Positions 8,819 to 17,232 are shown, numbered from the stretch's first letter. The stretch is 64,000 nt of DNA from an uncultured Bacilli bacterium (GCA_934096945.1 CAKOND010000003.1:1-64000); one strand, 5' to 3'. Notes: generated by a model from the sequence alone, not told the origin. Numbers and translations: made by a program.

Positions 8819-10243
8819 GTGAATAAGATTATAAATAGACTTCAAAATGAATTTAATAAAAGTCCTGACTTAGTAATTAAAAGCATTAGTATTAATCTAT
8901 TAAAAAAAATTTATATTGCATATTTAGAAACTGTATCAAGTAGCGATAAAGTAAATGACTATATTTTAAAAAATTTAATTTTAGAAAAAGACAATATTAC
9001 TAAAGGGAATATAGCCTCGTTTATTGCAGCGCCGAATACTATAGATATTAAAAATACTGATGAGTGTGAGTTTTACCTAACAAATGGCTTTAGTTTAGTA
9101 ATAATGGATAATAAATTAATAGCCGTTGAAACAAGAGCTGATATTAACAGAGCTGTATCTAATAGTGAAGTTGAATCATCTATTAATGGGCCAAAAGATG
9201 CATTTACTGAAAATATTCAAATAAATATTGGACTTATTAAAAGAAGAATAAAGTCTAGCACTTTAAAAACTGAAAATAGAACTGTGGGCAGAAAAACTTT
9301 AACTAATATAAGTGTTTTATACTTTGAAGATATAACTGATAAAAAATTAGTAAATAATATTTTAGAAAAACTAGATGCTATTGATATCGATGGAATTGTT
9401 GATTCATCTTCGATTGGTTTTTTGCTCGATGGGGAAAATGAAAGTGTTTATCCCAGCTTTATGCAAACAGAAAGACCTGATATAGTTGCAACATCTCTTT
9501 TAGAAGGCAAAATTGCTATTGTGGTTGATACTACTCCATTTGTATTAATTGTTCCTGCCTTTTTTATAGATTTTGTAAATCCCGTAATAGATAATTATAA
9601 TAAAGGCAAAAATGTTAATTTTATAAAAATGCTTAGAATTAGTGCTTTTTTAATATCAATGATGGCTCCGTCCATATACATTGCTGTTATGAATTATAAC
9701 CAGGAAACAATACCCACAAGTCTACTTTTAAATTTTGCAATCCAGCGTGATGGTGTGCCATTTCCCACCATTATCGAAACTTTAATTATGCTTTTTGTTT
9801 GTGAGATTTTAAGAGAAAGTGATTTAAGATTTCCTTCAAATTACGGGGCTGCCATATCCATACTCGGAGCCATAGTTTTAGGTGAAGCATCTGTTTCTGC
9901 GGGTATTGCATCACCAATAACTATTATAGTTATTGCCATCACCTTTATATCAAGCCTTACATTTACAACAATTGAAATAAATAATGCATTAAGATTTTTT
10001 AGAGGTATTTTTATTTTACTTGCAGGTTTATTTGGCTTATATGGTATTACACTTGGAATTTTTTACTTCTTAATTTATACAACTAGTAAAAATTCATTTG
10101 ACAAACCATATTTTGCCCCAATATCTCCATATAATAAGGAATATTTTAATAACACTGTTTTAAAAAAGGCACTAAAGAAAGATACAAGAAGAAGTACTTT
10201 ATTTACGCATACTAATATCATTAAACAAACGGAGGATTTATGA
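8819..10243 (+). CDS. Spore germination protein, GerA (A-subunit) family
   Basis: 474-residue A subunit of a Ger-type nutrient germinant receptor in the spore inner membrane. An N-terminal cytoplasmic domain (about 1-235) carries the family motifs (GFSLVIMDNKLIAVETRA, RTVGRKTLTNISVLYFEDI) and is followed by several membrane helices (about 240-425, including NYGAAISILGAIVLGEA and FSSxTFTTIE-like segments). The GTG start at 8819 is preceded by GGTGATTTA. It overlaps the C-subunit gene by 4 bases (ATGA), showing translational coupling in an A-C-B operon. The germinant is unknown. Confidence 0.95.
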   Translation: MNKIINRLQNEFNKSPDLVIKSISINLLKKIYIAYLETVSSSDKVNDYILKNLILEKDNITKGNIASFIAAPNTIDIKNTDECEFYLTNGFSLVIMDNKLIAVETRADINRAVSNSEVESSINGPKDAFTENIQINIGLIKRRIKSSTLKTENRTVGRKTLTNISVLYFEDITDKKLVNNILEKLDAIDIDGIVDSSSIGFLLDGENESVYPSFMQTERPDIVATSLLEGKIAIVVDTTPFVLIVPAFFIDFVNPVIDNYNKGKNVNFIKMLRISAFLISMMAPSIYIAVMNYNQETIPTSLLLNFAIQRDGVPFPTIIETLIMLFVCEILRESDLRFPSNYGAAISILGAIVLGEASVSAGIASPITIIVIAITFISSLTFTTIEINNALRFFRGIFILLAGLFGLYGITLGIFYFLIYTTSKNSFDKPYFAPISPYNKEYFNNTVLKKALKKDTRRSTLFTHTNIIKQTEDL

Positions 10244-11316
10244 AAAAAATACTTATTTTAATTATTTTACTTTTTACTTGCACAGGTTGTTATGATTATA
10301 AAGAAATAAATAATTTAGCTATTATAAGTGCTATTGGTGTGGATTATGAAAATGATAAGTATATTATAACTTTAGAAGTTTTAAATGATCAAATAGATAA
10401 AGATTCATCAAAAATAACATCGTATACTAGAATTGGTTATGGTGATACATTAACTAGTGCAATTGAAAATTCCGCGGATAAACTTACTAAGCAGCCACTT
10501 TTTAATCATATAAAATTAATGATTTTAAGTGATACTGTAACTCAAAATAAATTTGATAATATTATAGATTTATTTTTAAGAAATACTTATTTTAGAGAAA
10601 ATTTCTATGTTGTATCCTCGATGGGTACTAAACCTGATATTTTACTTCAAAATACTACTAATGAAAATCCAGTTGCTAGCAATGCAATAACCAGTTTACT
10701 TGAAAATGTAAGTTATTCTTCTAATAGCAATATTTTAAAAAATTTTGATGAAATTGTGGAAGAGGTAACTACATATGGAATAGATACTTGTTTTTCAAAT
10801 ATAGGTTTAAAAGATAAGGAATTTATAATAGATGGCATGGCTATTTTTAAAAATTATGATTATAAGAAAACATTAGATAATGAATATGTTAAAATATATA
10901 ATATTTTAACAAGTGAATTTGATAGACCTACTTTTACAATAAAATATGATGATTTAAGTTTTACAATTTCTATAAATAATGGAAAACTTGAAAGTTTCAT
11001 AGATAATGGAATCATTAGTATTAAAGGCAATTTAATGGGAAAAATTTTAGATAATGATCCCAAACTTAATATAAGAGATAATGATACTTTAGAAAAATTA
11101 GATACTGATTTTAGTAATTTATTAAATGATGAATTAGTCAAGTTTATAAAAATTATTCAAGATAGTGATAGTGATGTTTTGGGACTCACAGAAAAATACT
11201 ATAAGAAAACTAGAAAAAAAGATAAAGATTACTGGAAAAAGATAGATGTAGAATCTGATATTAATTTTTATATTAATAAAAAAGGTTTGATATATGAGGT
11301 GGAAAAAGCATCATGA
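10240..11316 (+). CDS. Spore germination lipoprotein, GerC family
   Basis: 358-residue C subunit of the germinant receptor. A lipoprotein signal ends at Cys17 (CTGCYDYKEI), equivalent to the conserved lipobox just before the YDYKEINN / WDxxEI family motif. The AIISAIGVDYENDKYIITLEV block and the C-terminal segment (IKIIQDSDSDVLGLTEKYYK) match the family. The protein should be anchored on the outer face of the spore inner membrane with its A and B partners. Start ATG has GGAGGATTT upstream. It overlaps both neighbours by 4 bases. Confidence 0.95.
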   Translation: MKKILILIILLFTCTGCYDYKEINNLAIISAIGVDYENDKYIITLEVLNDQIDKDSSKITSYTRIGYGDTLTSAIENSADKLTKQPLFNHIKLMILSDTVTQNKFDNIIDLFLRNTYFRENFYVVSSMGTKPDILLQNTTNENPVASNAITSLLENVSYSSNSNILKNFDEIVEEVTTYGIDTCFSNIGLKDKEFIIDGMAIFKNYDYKKTLDNEYVKIYNILTSEFDRPTFTIKYDDLSFTISINNGKLESFIDNGIISIKGNLMGKILDNDPKLNIRDNDTLEKLDTDFSNLLNDELVKFIKIIQDSDSDVLGLTEKYYKKTRKKDKDYWKKIDVESDINFYINKKGLIYEVEKAS

Positions 11317-12323
11317 AAAAAAATACTAATTTATTTATTTACTTTTTAGCTCATTATCTATTCCTAGGTGGTGGTTTTGCTAGAATTGGTGAGCTTAGTA
11401 ATACAGATACTTGCTTAGCATTTATTCTTGGAACTTTGATCGGAGTAATCATAGTTTATTTAATTAACAAGGTATCAAGTGATGTTCCGTTTAAGGAATA
11501 TATTAAGAAAAATACTTTATTAAATATTATTATAAAATTAATATTTTTTATCTATATTTTATTTAATTTACTTATTTTATTCGTTATTTTATCAGGATTT
11601 TTGTATTCATATTTTCTACCGTTTACACCATCACTCGTATCTTGCTTACCATTTTTACTTCTGGCATCTTTCTTAGCTTCAAAAAAAATTAAAGGTATTT
11701 ATAATGTGGCATTCGTTTTAATATTTTTTAGTCTTTTTATAATTATTTTAAAAACGCTTCTTTTAACTAATGAATTTCACTATGATAATTTATTTCCAAT
11801 TTTAGCTGTTAAAACTACTTCAATGTTTAAAGCAATAATTATATATGCTGTAATATCAACAAGTCCTATATTTATTTTGATAAATGAAAAGATAGAATTT
11901 AAATCTAGCTTAAAATATTATTTAATTTCTTCTTGTACCCTTATTCTAGTGGCTTTTACCATCAGTTTAATTCTAGGTGAGATGATAAATGTTTATAGTT
12001 ATCCTGAATATACAATACTAAGAAGAATTAGATTCTTTAAATTTATTGAAAATATAGAAAACTTCATATGTATTAATTGGTTCTTTGATTTATTTATTTC
12101 TTTAAGTGTTTTTATTTTAAAAATAAAAGATACTTTAAATATTAAAAATAACATAGTTCCATTTCTAATATCTTTTGGTATTCTTTATTTAGTTAATACT
12201 TATTTTTCTAATAATTTCTATAACACGATGATTTTATATAATGTTTTTCCTTATATTTGTGGAGGATTTATTATTATATTTATCTTATTATTTAGTTTAA
12301 AAAAGCTAACAAGTAAACGTTAA
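11313..12323 (+). CDS. Spore germination permease, GerB family
   Basis: 336-residue B subunit of the germinant receptor, an amino acid/polyamine/organocation-superfamily membrane protein thought to bind the germinant. About ten hydrophobic segments span the length. The usual N-terminal glycine-rich segment (FLGGGFARIGELS) and the ILGEMINVYSYPEYTILRRIRFF block are present. It is slightly shorter than the common 360 residues. Last gene of the A-C-B operon, with a strong terminator overlapping its stop codon. Confidence 0.93.
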   Translation: MKKNTNLFIYFLAHYLFLGGGFARIGELSNTDTCLAFILGTLIGVIIVYLINKVSSDVPFKEYIKKNTLLNIIIKLIFFIYILFNLLILFVILSGFLYSYFLPFTPSLVSCLPFLLLASFLASKKIKGIYNVAFVLIFFSLFIIILKTLLLTNEFHYDNLFPILAVKTTSMFKAIIIYAVISTSPIFILINEKIEFKSSLKYYLISSCTLILVAFTISLILGEMINVYSYPEYTILRRIRFFKFIENIENFICINWFFDLFISLSVFILKIKDTLNIKNNIVPFLISFGILYLVNTYFSNNFYNTMILYNVFPYICGGFIIIFILLFSLKKLTSKR

Positions 12324-12340
12324 CGCTTGTTAGCTTTTTA
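12299..12340 (+). terminator. Intrinsic terminator of the ger operon
   Basis: AAAAGCTAACAAG (12301-12313) pairs with CTTGTTAGCTTTT (12326-12338); the gerB stop codon lies in the loop and a T-run closes the 3' side. Confidence 0.9.
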
Positions 12341-12418
12341 AATATGCATTTAAGCTTGAATACTTTGATATATTATTTGCTTTCTTTGTTAATGTTACAC
12401 TTATATTTTAGTTTTATT

Positions 12419-12622
12419 ATGGCATTTAGACTAAATGAAGAAAGAAAAGAAACTGAAAATAAAACAATAAGATTTCCCCTTCCACTCATTAATAGAATAG
12501 AAGAAGAACTGAGTAACACTAATGTTACTTTTTCAAAATTTGTTATTCAAGCTTGTGATATGCTCTTGAAAATATGGAAAAAAACGATCAAAAAAATAAT
12601 CATACGGATTAATACCATATGA
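12419..12622 (+). CDS. Small ribbon-helix-helix (Arc/CopG-like) protein
   Basis: 67-residue protein starting MAFRLNEERKETENKTIRF. The strand-helix-helix pattern TIRFPLPLINRIEEEL ... TFSKFVIQACDML fits small Arc/MetJ/CopG-type DNA-binding proteins. The frame is open upstream to 12344, but those 25 codons overlap the ger terminator and look non-coding, so ATG at 12419 is preferred even though its ribosome binding site is weak. The gene stands alone between two terminators. Its operator and partner are unknown, and no toxin gene is adjacent. Confidence 0.65.
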   Translation: MAFRLNEERKETENKTIRFPLPLINRIEEELSNTNVTFSKFVIQACDMLLKIWKKTIKKIIIRINTI

Positions 12623-12633
12623 TTATTTTAATT
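12592..12633. terminator. Bidirectional terminator between RHH gene and yqeY
   Basis: AAAATAATCATA and TATGATTATTTT arms flank a 12-base loop, with A-run on the left and T-run on the right. It can serve the + strand RHH gene and the - strand yqeY gene. Confidence 0.75.
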
Positions 12634-13074
12634 TGACATTATTTTTTCTTTAACAAGTTTACTAACTAAAGACATATCAGCATTTTTTCCTACTAAAAGT
12701 TCACCGACTTTTTTCATTACAAGTCCCATATCTTTCATGCTTGTAGGTTGAATTTCATTTACTGCTGATAAAACTATTTTTTCAATTTCTTCTTCACTTA
12801 GTTCTTCAGGTAAATATACAGACAAAACTTCTATCTCTTTTTCAAGTGATGCTACTTCATCAGCTTTATCATAATTTTTATATTCTTCTAATGAATCTTT
12901 TCTTACCTTAACTTGTTTTTTTATAACTGCGGAAATTTCATTATCGTCAAGTTCATGTTTCTTGGCAATTTGTTCTAATTGTAAAGCACTTTTTAACATT
13001 CTAAGTACTGATAGTTTAAAAGTATCTTTACTCTTCATTGCATTTTTTAAATCTTCATTAATTTTTTCGTACAT
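12628..13074 (-). CDS. yqeY: GatB/YqeY domain protein
   Basis: 148-residue YqeY-family protein, a stand-alone relative of the tRNA-binding tail of GatB. Characteristic pieces are MKSKDTFKLSVLRMLKSAL, LEKEIEVLSVYLPEELSEEE and MKDMGLVMKKVGELL. It is directly downstream (2 bp) of rpsU, the usual Bacillota arrangement. GAGG lies 6 bases before the ATG. The molecular role of the family is not settled; involvement in tRNA or amidotransferase function is inferred from the GatB homology. Confidence 0.95.
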   Translation of the reverse strand: MYEKINEDLKNAMKSKDTFKLSVLRMLKSALQLEQIAKKHELDDNEISAVIKKQVKVRKDSLEEYKNYDKADEVASLEKEIEVLSVYLPEELSEEEIEKIVLSAVNEIQPTSMKDMGLVMKKVGELLVGKNADMSLVSKLVKEKIMSN

Positions 13075-13076
13075 AA

Positions 13077-13268
13077 TTAGCCTCGATTTCTTTTATGAGA
13101 GTTTTTAATTCCTTCTTTAATTTCATTTCTTCTTCTAACGCCTGGTTTTTCATAGTGTTTTCTTTTTTTAATTTCAGAAGGGACTCCACTTCTTGCAACT
13201 TTTGCCTTAAACTTTTTTAATGCTAAATCAACATTACCATTTTGCACAACTACCTTTGTCAAATTCAT
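13077..13268 (-). CDS. rpsU: Small ribosomal subunit protein bS21
   Basis: 63-residue bS21. It begins MNLTKVVVQNGNVDLALKKF and ends in a basic tail (RRRNEIKEG...HKRNRG), with the conserved SEIKKRKHYEKPG segment. Strong GGGAGGGA ribosome binding site 0-4 bases upstream. Co-transcribed with yqeY. Confidence 0.97.
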   Translation of the reverse strand: MNLTKVVVQNGNVDLALKKFKAKVARSGVPSEIKKRKHYEKPGVRRRNEIKEGIKNSHKRNRG

Positions 13269-13572
13269 TCCCTCCCTTCTGGTTTCAATACATATTATAA
13301 CATCAGCTTAATGCATTATCAACAATTTTCTGCAAATTTTTCTGCTTTTTTTTATTATTTTATTAATTTTTTACCTGTAATAACATGGAAAGGATTAAAT
13401 TAATTTTTTCGGTGTTACTCAAAATTCATTCTATTTTTGATTTCAATAACTCTTAGTTCTGGTAAATTTGTCACTTTTATAATATCTTTTATTGGCATAA
13501 GCATTTCTAAAAGTTTCTAAGCTGTCTTTAGTTTATTTTGACTGATTCCATCTACGCATTCTATAGTAATTT
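13269..13572. other. Intergenic stretch with decayed coding-like fragments
   Basis: No intact gene. On the minus strand, short frames such as one beginning LKITIECVDGIS and another containing LLEMLMPIKDIIKV are separated by an in-frame TAG. They may be the degraded continuation of the pseudogene at 13573-13704, but no family could be assigned. Confidence 0.4.
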
Positions 13573-13704
13573 TCAACATTTGTTAACTTCTATATGTATT
13601 CTTTCGTTTGCTGAGTCAATAATACCATCAATTCTCTTCTCTTTTTCTTTAAAAAATATTGATTTAAAAATTCTGTCAAATCTTGATGTATAAAACTTTT
13701 TCAC
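13573..13704 (-). pseudogene. Remnant of an Rpn/PD-(D/E)XK-type nuclease gene
   Basis: A 43-codon frame starting at GTG (13704), with GGTGAT 20 bases upstream, reads YTSRFDRIFKSIFF, then KRIDGIIDSANERIHIEVN. These two pieces resemble the start and the catalytic-strand region (RVDLLVETxDxxINIEVN) of Rpn-family recombination-promoting nucleases, with the intervening 30 or so residues deleted and the rest lost. Resemblance is from memory of the family, so confidence is modest. It lies just downstream of the bacteriocin terminator and suggests past mobile activity. Confidence 0.45.
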
Positions 13705-13845
13705 ATTTATAATTTTTCTCTAATATCACCTATTTCATTTTTTATAAATTTGATTTATACCCTGAATATAACACATAACAGCATTACTTGTAAATATTAT
13801 TTTTGCATAAAATTATTGCTTATTTTAAAATACATTATCTGTACC

Positions 13846-13867
13846 AAAAAGGCCTAAGCCTTTTTAT
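13846..13867 (-). terminator. Terminator of the bacteriocin-like operon
   Basis: Perfect hairpin AAAAAGGC-CTAA-GCCTTTTT at 13846-13865, overlapping the stop of the second precursor gene. On the minus strand it gives a T-run after the stem. Confidence 0.85.
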
Positions 13868-14025
13868 ATTTTACACATAGTTCTTCCAAATAATCTTCTA
13901 ACAGACGAACCTAAGTCATAGCCAATATCATAAAGTGTTTTACCTAATCTTGCTATAGAATTAAAAAATGTTGCAGTCAATCCTCCGCCATTAATAACGG
14001 CTAATTCTTGTTTTTCTAATATCAT
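13864..14025 (-). CDS. Double-glycine precursor peptide B (predicted class IIb bacteriocin subunit)
   Basis: 53 codons. Leader MILEKQELAVINGG fits the double-glycine consensus exactly: Leu -12, Glu -8, Leu -7, Ile -4, Gly -2, Gly -1. Cleavage after Gly14 would release a 39-residue cationic peptide beginning GLTATFFNSIARLGK, with a GxxxG motif (GYDLG), an Arg-rich segment (SSVRRLFGR) and one cysteine. AAGGAGGATATT precedes the ATG and overlaps the stop of precursor A, 10 bp upstream. The C39-peptidase exporter encoded upstream in the same operon is the expected processing and export system. Antimicrobial activity is inferred; a signalling peptide is the main alternative. Confidence 0.8.
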   Translation of the reverse strand: MILEKQELAVINGGGLTATFFNSIARLGKTLYDIGYDLGSSVRRLFGRTMCKI

Positions 14026-14035
14026 AATATCCTCC

Positions 14036-14173
14036 TTATCCATTACACTTTCTAGGATTTACAAACCCATTTATAAACCCCATAAAAAAAGCACCGAGAC
14101 CACCAAGTATAAACCATAGTGATTTTCCTCCCCCATTAATGGTATCCAATTTTTCATTACTTAAAATTTTCAT
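14036..14173 (-). CDS. Double-glycine precursor peptide A (predicted class IIb bacteriocin subunit)
   Basis: 45 codons. Leader MKILSNEKLDTINGG matches the double-glycine consensus (Leu -12, Ser -11, Leu -7, Ile -4, Gly -2, Gly -1; Lys replaces Glu at -8). Predicted mature product is a 30-residue hydrophobic, glycine-rich peptide starting GKSLWFILGGLGAFF and containing a GxxxG motif (GFING) and a basic tail (NPRKCNG). AGGAGGATTAATT precedes the ATG. It sits 11 bp downstream of the accessory membrane gene and 10 bp upstream of precursor B. Two adjacent precursors with complementary GxxxG motifs is the hallmark of two-peptide bacteriocins. No separate immunity gene was recognised. Confidence 0.8.
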   Translation of the reverse strand: MKILSNEKLDTINGGGKSLWFILGGLGAFFMGFINGFVNPRKCNG

Positions 14174-14184
14174 AATTAATCCTC

Positions 14185-14586
14185 CTAAAATAATATTTTT
14201 TTAAGTTTTTTATATACTTTTTCTTCGTTATAAAAAATATCTACTTTAAATACTTCGTTATCATTTAATCTTTCATCTATTTCAAGTTTTACTATTTGAT
14301 AATTAATAAAATTTTCACTATCAAGCATGACTTCACTTATTTCCTTAACTTCTGCCTTATAATCTTTACTTCCTATTTTTATGTATTTTAGATTATTTAG
14401 TATATCAGGGTTATCTACTAAAACTTTCAAATTTATTTGATCATCTAAAACATAGCCATAGCTTGTAAAATTTTCATAAATGTTTAAATTTAAAACATAG
14501 GATATAATAAGGACAAAAAATATAAGAAAAATAATTAAGCTAAATTTAAAAGTATATTTTATATTAATTAAATCTAAATAGTTCAT
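14185..14586 (-). CDS. Short single-pass accessory membrane protein of the bacteriocin exporter
   Basis: 133 residues. One transmembrane helix at about 15-36 is followed by an extracytoplasmic beta-rich domain (about 40-130; KDYKAEVKEISEV, FKVDIFYNEEKVYKKL) that recalls the C-terminal barrel of HlyD-type accessory proteins but lacks their long coiled-coil hairpin and lipoyl domain. GGAGG lies 4 bases before the ATG, and the start overlaps the end of the exporter gene by 4 bases. Likely a minimal membrane-fusion-type helper for export. Because no dedicated immunity gene is evident, an immunity role is the main alternative. Confidence 0.6.
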   Translation of the reverse strand: MNYLDLINIKYTFKFSLIIFLIFFVLIISYVLNLNIYENFTSYGYVLDDQINLKVLVDNPDILNNLKYIKIGSKDYKAEVKEISEVMLDSENFINYQIVKLEIDERLNDNEVFKVDIFYNEEKVYKKLKKILF

Positions 14587-16619
14587 ACAGCCTCCATATT
14601 AATAACTTCGTCAAATATATTTGGATATTTTTTATGTGAAATATAAATTATTGTTTTATCTTTATAAGTTTCTCTGATATTTTTAAGAATATCTAATTCC
14701 AAATTCATATCTACTTCACTTAATGCTTCATCAAGAATCAAAACATTAAATTTTTTAAGCACAGCTCTAGCTAAAATAATTCTTTGCTTTTCTCCTCCAG
14801 AAATGTTAGCTTCATCACTACCTATCACACTTTCATATCTAAAAGGTTTTTTAGAAACAATTTCATCCACTTTGCAAATCTTACAAACCTTATTAAGTTC
14901 TAAATTACTTACCTTATCACCTAATGTAAGATTTTCTTTAATAGAATCAGTTAATATTTCTTCATTTTGATTAACATAAACAATGTTATCTCGAATAGTC
15001 TTTATACTTAAGTCTTTATAATCTATATTTCCTAAAAGTACATCACCATCATAATCAGTTATATACTTATTTAAAATATTACATAATGTTGATTTTCCTG
15101 ATCCAGATGAACCTTGTAATAAAACAAATTTACCACTTTTGACTTTTATATTTAAATTTTTTAAAACGTTTTTATATTTGTTATAAGAATAATTTAAATT
15201 TTTTATAGAAATGTCAAAACCATTAGTATCGGAAATTTTACCTAAATCTTCAGTTTTAACACTAAGAAAATCATTTATTTTGGTAATGCTTGCTTTCATA
15301 AAACTATATTTAGGTATACAATCAATAATATTTTTTAAAGGATCAAAATAAAGGCTTAATAAAGTATTAAAAGTGATTAAATTAATTAAGTTAATTGAGC
15401 CCTTATAAACTAGATAAAATCCAAAAGTATTTATGAGAAAAAAGCCGATTTCATTAATAGATGTTTTAATTATTCTTACTTTATTTAAGAATATATTCAT
15501 TTTATAACTATCATAAAGATACTCAGTTAATTTTGTTTCTACTTTTTTTAAAATAGTGTCTACAGCAGCTAAGTTTTTTATGCTAGTAATCATTTTTACA
15601 TCTTCTAAAATAAGATTATTAAATTCACTTTCAAATGTAATATTCTGATAGGCTTTTTCAAAAATACTTTTTTTAGTTATAATTCCTACTGATAAATAAA
15701 TAATAGTTATAAGAAAAAGTATAAAAAATAATTTACTATTTATACCTATAAGTAGAAATGTTGTTACTACAACAAGTAAAAAATCTAGTGTGTAGGTTAT
15801 AAAAACTTCTGTGATTAAACCTTTAATACTTGTAAGTTCATTTACTCTTGAAAGTATTTCACCTGATTTTCTCGAAGTAATAACTTTTAAAGGAAGATTA
15901 AATAAATGATTTAGAAAGTCAGACGTTATCATGCAATCAATATTTTTATTTAGATGATTTTCTAAATAACTGCGATAATATGCTAGTGTAAGCTTAAATA
16001 TTGTAAATGTGCCAAATATTAGAATTATGACTTTTAAATAGCTAATGGGATATTTATTGACATATAGAGAATTAAATATTTGGAAGTAATATCCGAGTGC
16101 TATTGTAAAGCCTGAAAGTAAAAAGCTTACGAAAATAATAGTTTTAATTAGTTTTTTTTCTGATAAAAATACTTTTTTGAATATTTTAAACAAAGTTATT
16201 TCTTTTTTTAAAACAGTTATTTTTTGCTTTGGATAGAAAAGTAATACTACACCGGTTGCTTCTTTTTCAATTTCACCAAGAGATTTTACCACCTTACCTT
16301 TCGCTGGGTCCATTATTGTTACTTTGTCTTTAGTGATTTTATAAATTACAACATAATGATTATACCCTTTTTTTAAATTTAAATGAGCTATGGCTGGTAA
16401 TCTTTTCACATCTTTTAAGTGCTCTACTTTCATTCCCATGGCATCAAATCCATATTTTTTACTAGCAAGGATTAGATTAAGGGCTGTTGTACCTTCAGTT
16501 GTGGTTTTAGCATCTAATCTAATTTGCTCCAGTGGGACATTTCCTTTGTAATGTCTTATGATGGACAAAAGTGAACACGCCCCACAGTCTTTTTCATCTC
16601 GTTGTCTAACTATTTTCAT
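14583..16619 (-). CDS. Peptidase-containing ABC exporter (C39 bacteriocin processing and export)
   Basis: 678 residues. Domains in order: C39 cysteine peptidase (1-130) with Cys12 (KDCGACSLL), His88 (GYNHYVV) and Asp104 (IMDPAKG); six-helix ABC transmembrane domain (about 150-420); nucleotide-binding domain (about 445-678) with Walker A QGSSGSGKST, signature SGGEKQR and Walker B VLILDEAL. It should cut double-glycine leaders and export the peptides using ATP. The frame opens at a GTG (16637), but GGGAG lies upstream of the ATG at 16619, and the family N-terminus (MKIVRQRDEKDCG) begins there. First gene of the operon that includes both precursors. Confidence 0.95.
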   Translation of the reverse strand: MKIVRQRDEKDCGACSLLSIIRHYKGNVPLEQIRLDAKTTTEGTTALNLILASKKYGFDAMGMKVEHLKDVKRLPAIAHLNLKKGYNHYVVIYKITKDKVTIMDPAKGKVVKSLGEIEKEATGVVLLFYPKQKITVLKKEITLFKIFKKVFLSEKKLIKTIIFVSFLLSGFTIALGYYFQIFNSLYVNKYPISYLKVIILIFGTFTIFKLTLAYYRSYLENHLNKNIDCMITSDFLNHLFNLPLKVITSRKSGEILSRVNELTSIKGLITEVFITYTLDFLLVVVTTFLLIGINSKLFFILFLITIIYLSVGIITKKSIFEKAYQNITFESEFNNLILEDVKMITSIKNLAAVDTILKKVETKLTEYLYDSYKMNIFLNKVRIIKTSINEIGFFLINTFGFYLVYKGSINLINLITFNTLLSLYFDPLKNIIDCIPKYSFMKASITKINDFLSVKTEDLGKISDTNGFDISIKNLNYSYNKYKNVLKNLNIKVKSGKFVLLQGSSGSGKSTLCNILNKYITDYDGDVLLGNIDYKDLSIKTIRDNIVYVNQNEEILTDSIKENLTLGDKVSNLELNKVCKICKVDEIVSKKPFRYESVIGSDEANISGGEKQRIILARAVLKKFNVLILDEALSEVDMNLELDILKNIRETYKDKTIIYISHKKYPNIFDEVINMEAV

Positions 16620-16692
16620 TCTAATTTCTCCCTTCACTTTATATATTTCCTAAACTACCCTATTTTTTACCCCTTTTTTTGAATTTTTTTGC

Positions 16693-16729
16693 AAAAAAAA
16701 TTTCTGTGGCTAAATTTTGCCCAGAAATT
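16693..16729 (-). terminator. Terminator after the lepA-hemW gene string, or attenuator before the exporter
   Basis: On the minus strand AATTTCTGGGC, an 8-base loop, then GCCACAGAAATT followed by a T-run. One bulged A. It separates the gene at 16801-17226 from the bacteriocin-like operon. No convincing promoter could be placed between it and 16619. Confidence 0.7.
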
Positions 16730-16800
16730 AGATTAAATTAAGCAAAAAAAATTTTTATTTTTGTAACCATTTTTAGGTGTCAAAAAGTGTAAAGTTTGCC

Positions 16801-17226
16801 CTATTTCGACTTTTTACGACAAAATATGGCAATGAAGAAAATTAATATAACAAAAATGCATACACCTGATATTATGTAAACTGCATTTTGTGGCATTTCT
16901 TTTTGTTGTTCAACTCTATTAATATTTTCGGATTTAAAAACACTTTCAGATTTTTCTTTATATACTTCTAAAGTATACATATTTTTTTCACTTTCATTTG
17001 TTATTTCTAAAAATACATAATTTAAACCCGTTTCCAAATTATCATTATTAATTATTTTTATTTCGTCCGATTCTCTTATTTTATATTCAATTTCTAAACT
17101 TTCTACATCATTTTTCACTTCAATTGTGTAAGTATTTACATATTTATCGAATTTTAAAGGCATGTTTCCATTTAAAATTTTCAAATCTAAAAGCACACTA
17201 TCACTTCCCTTAAATAGTGTGCTCAA
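16801..17226 (-). CDS. Membrane-anchored cadherin-like beta-sandwich protein
   Basis: Up to 141 residues. An extracytoplasmic region (about 10-90) reads like the cadherin-like beta-sandwich module found in bacterial surface proteins (LKFDKYVNTYTIEV ... NYVFLEITNES ... YTLEVYKE), followed by a linker and a C-terminal transmembrane helix (about 114-136) with a basic end (CRKKSK). No signal peptide is seen, so topology is unclear. TTG at 17226 is the longest start; GTG at 17196, preceded by AAGGGAAGTGATA, is an alternative giving 131 residues. It lies 6 bp after hemW and is the last gene of that string. Confidence 0.65.
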   Translation of the reverse strand: MSTLFKGSDSVLLDLKILNGNMPLKFDKYVNTYTIEVKNDVESLEIEYKIRESDEIKIINNDNLETGLNYVFLEITNESEKNMYTLEVYKEKSESVFKSENINRVEQQKEMPQNAVYIISGVCIFVILIFFIAIFCRKKSK

Positions 17227-17232
17227 GTTTTC

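Noticed and set aside
12344..12418. Upstream extension of the ribbon-helix-helix gene
   Set aside because: The 25 hydrophobic codons abut the ger terminator and lack a ribosome binding site; the family-like protein starts at 12419.
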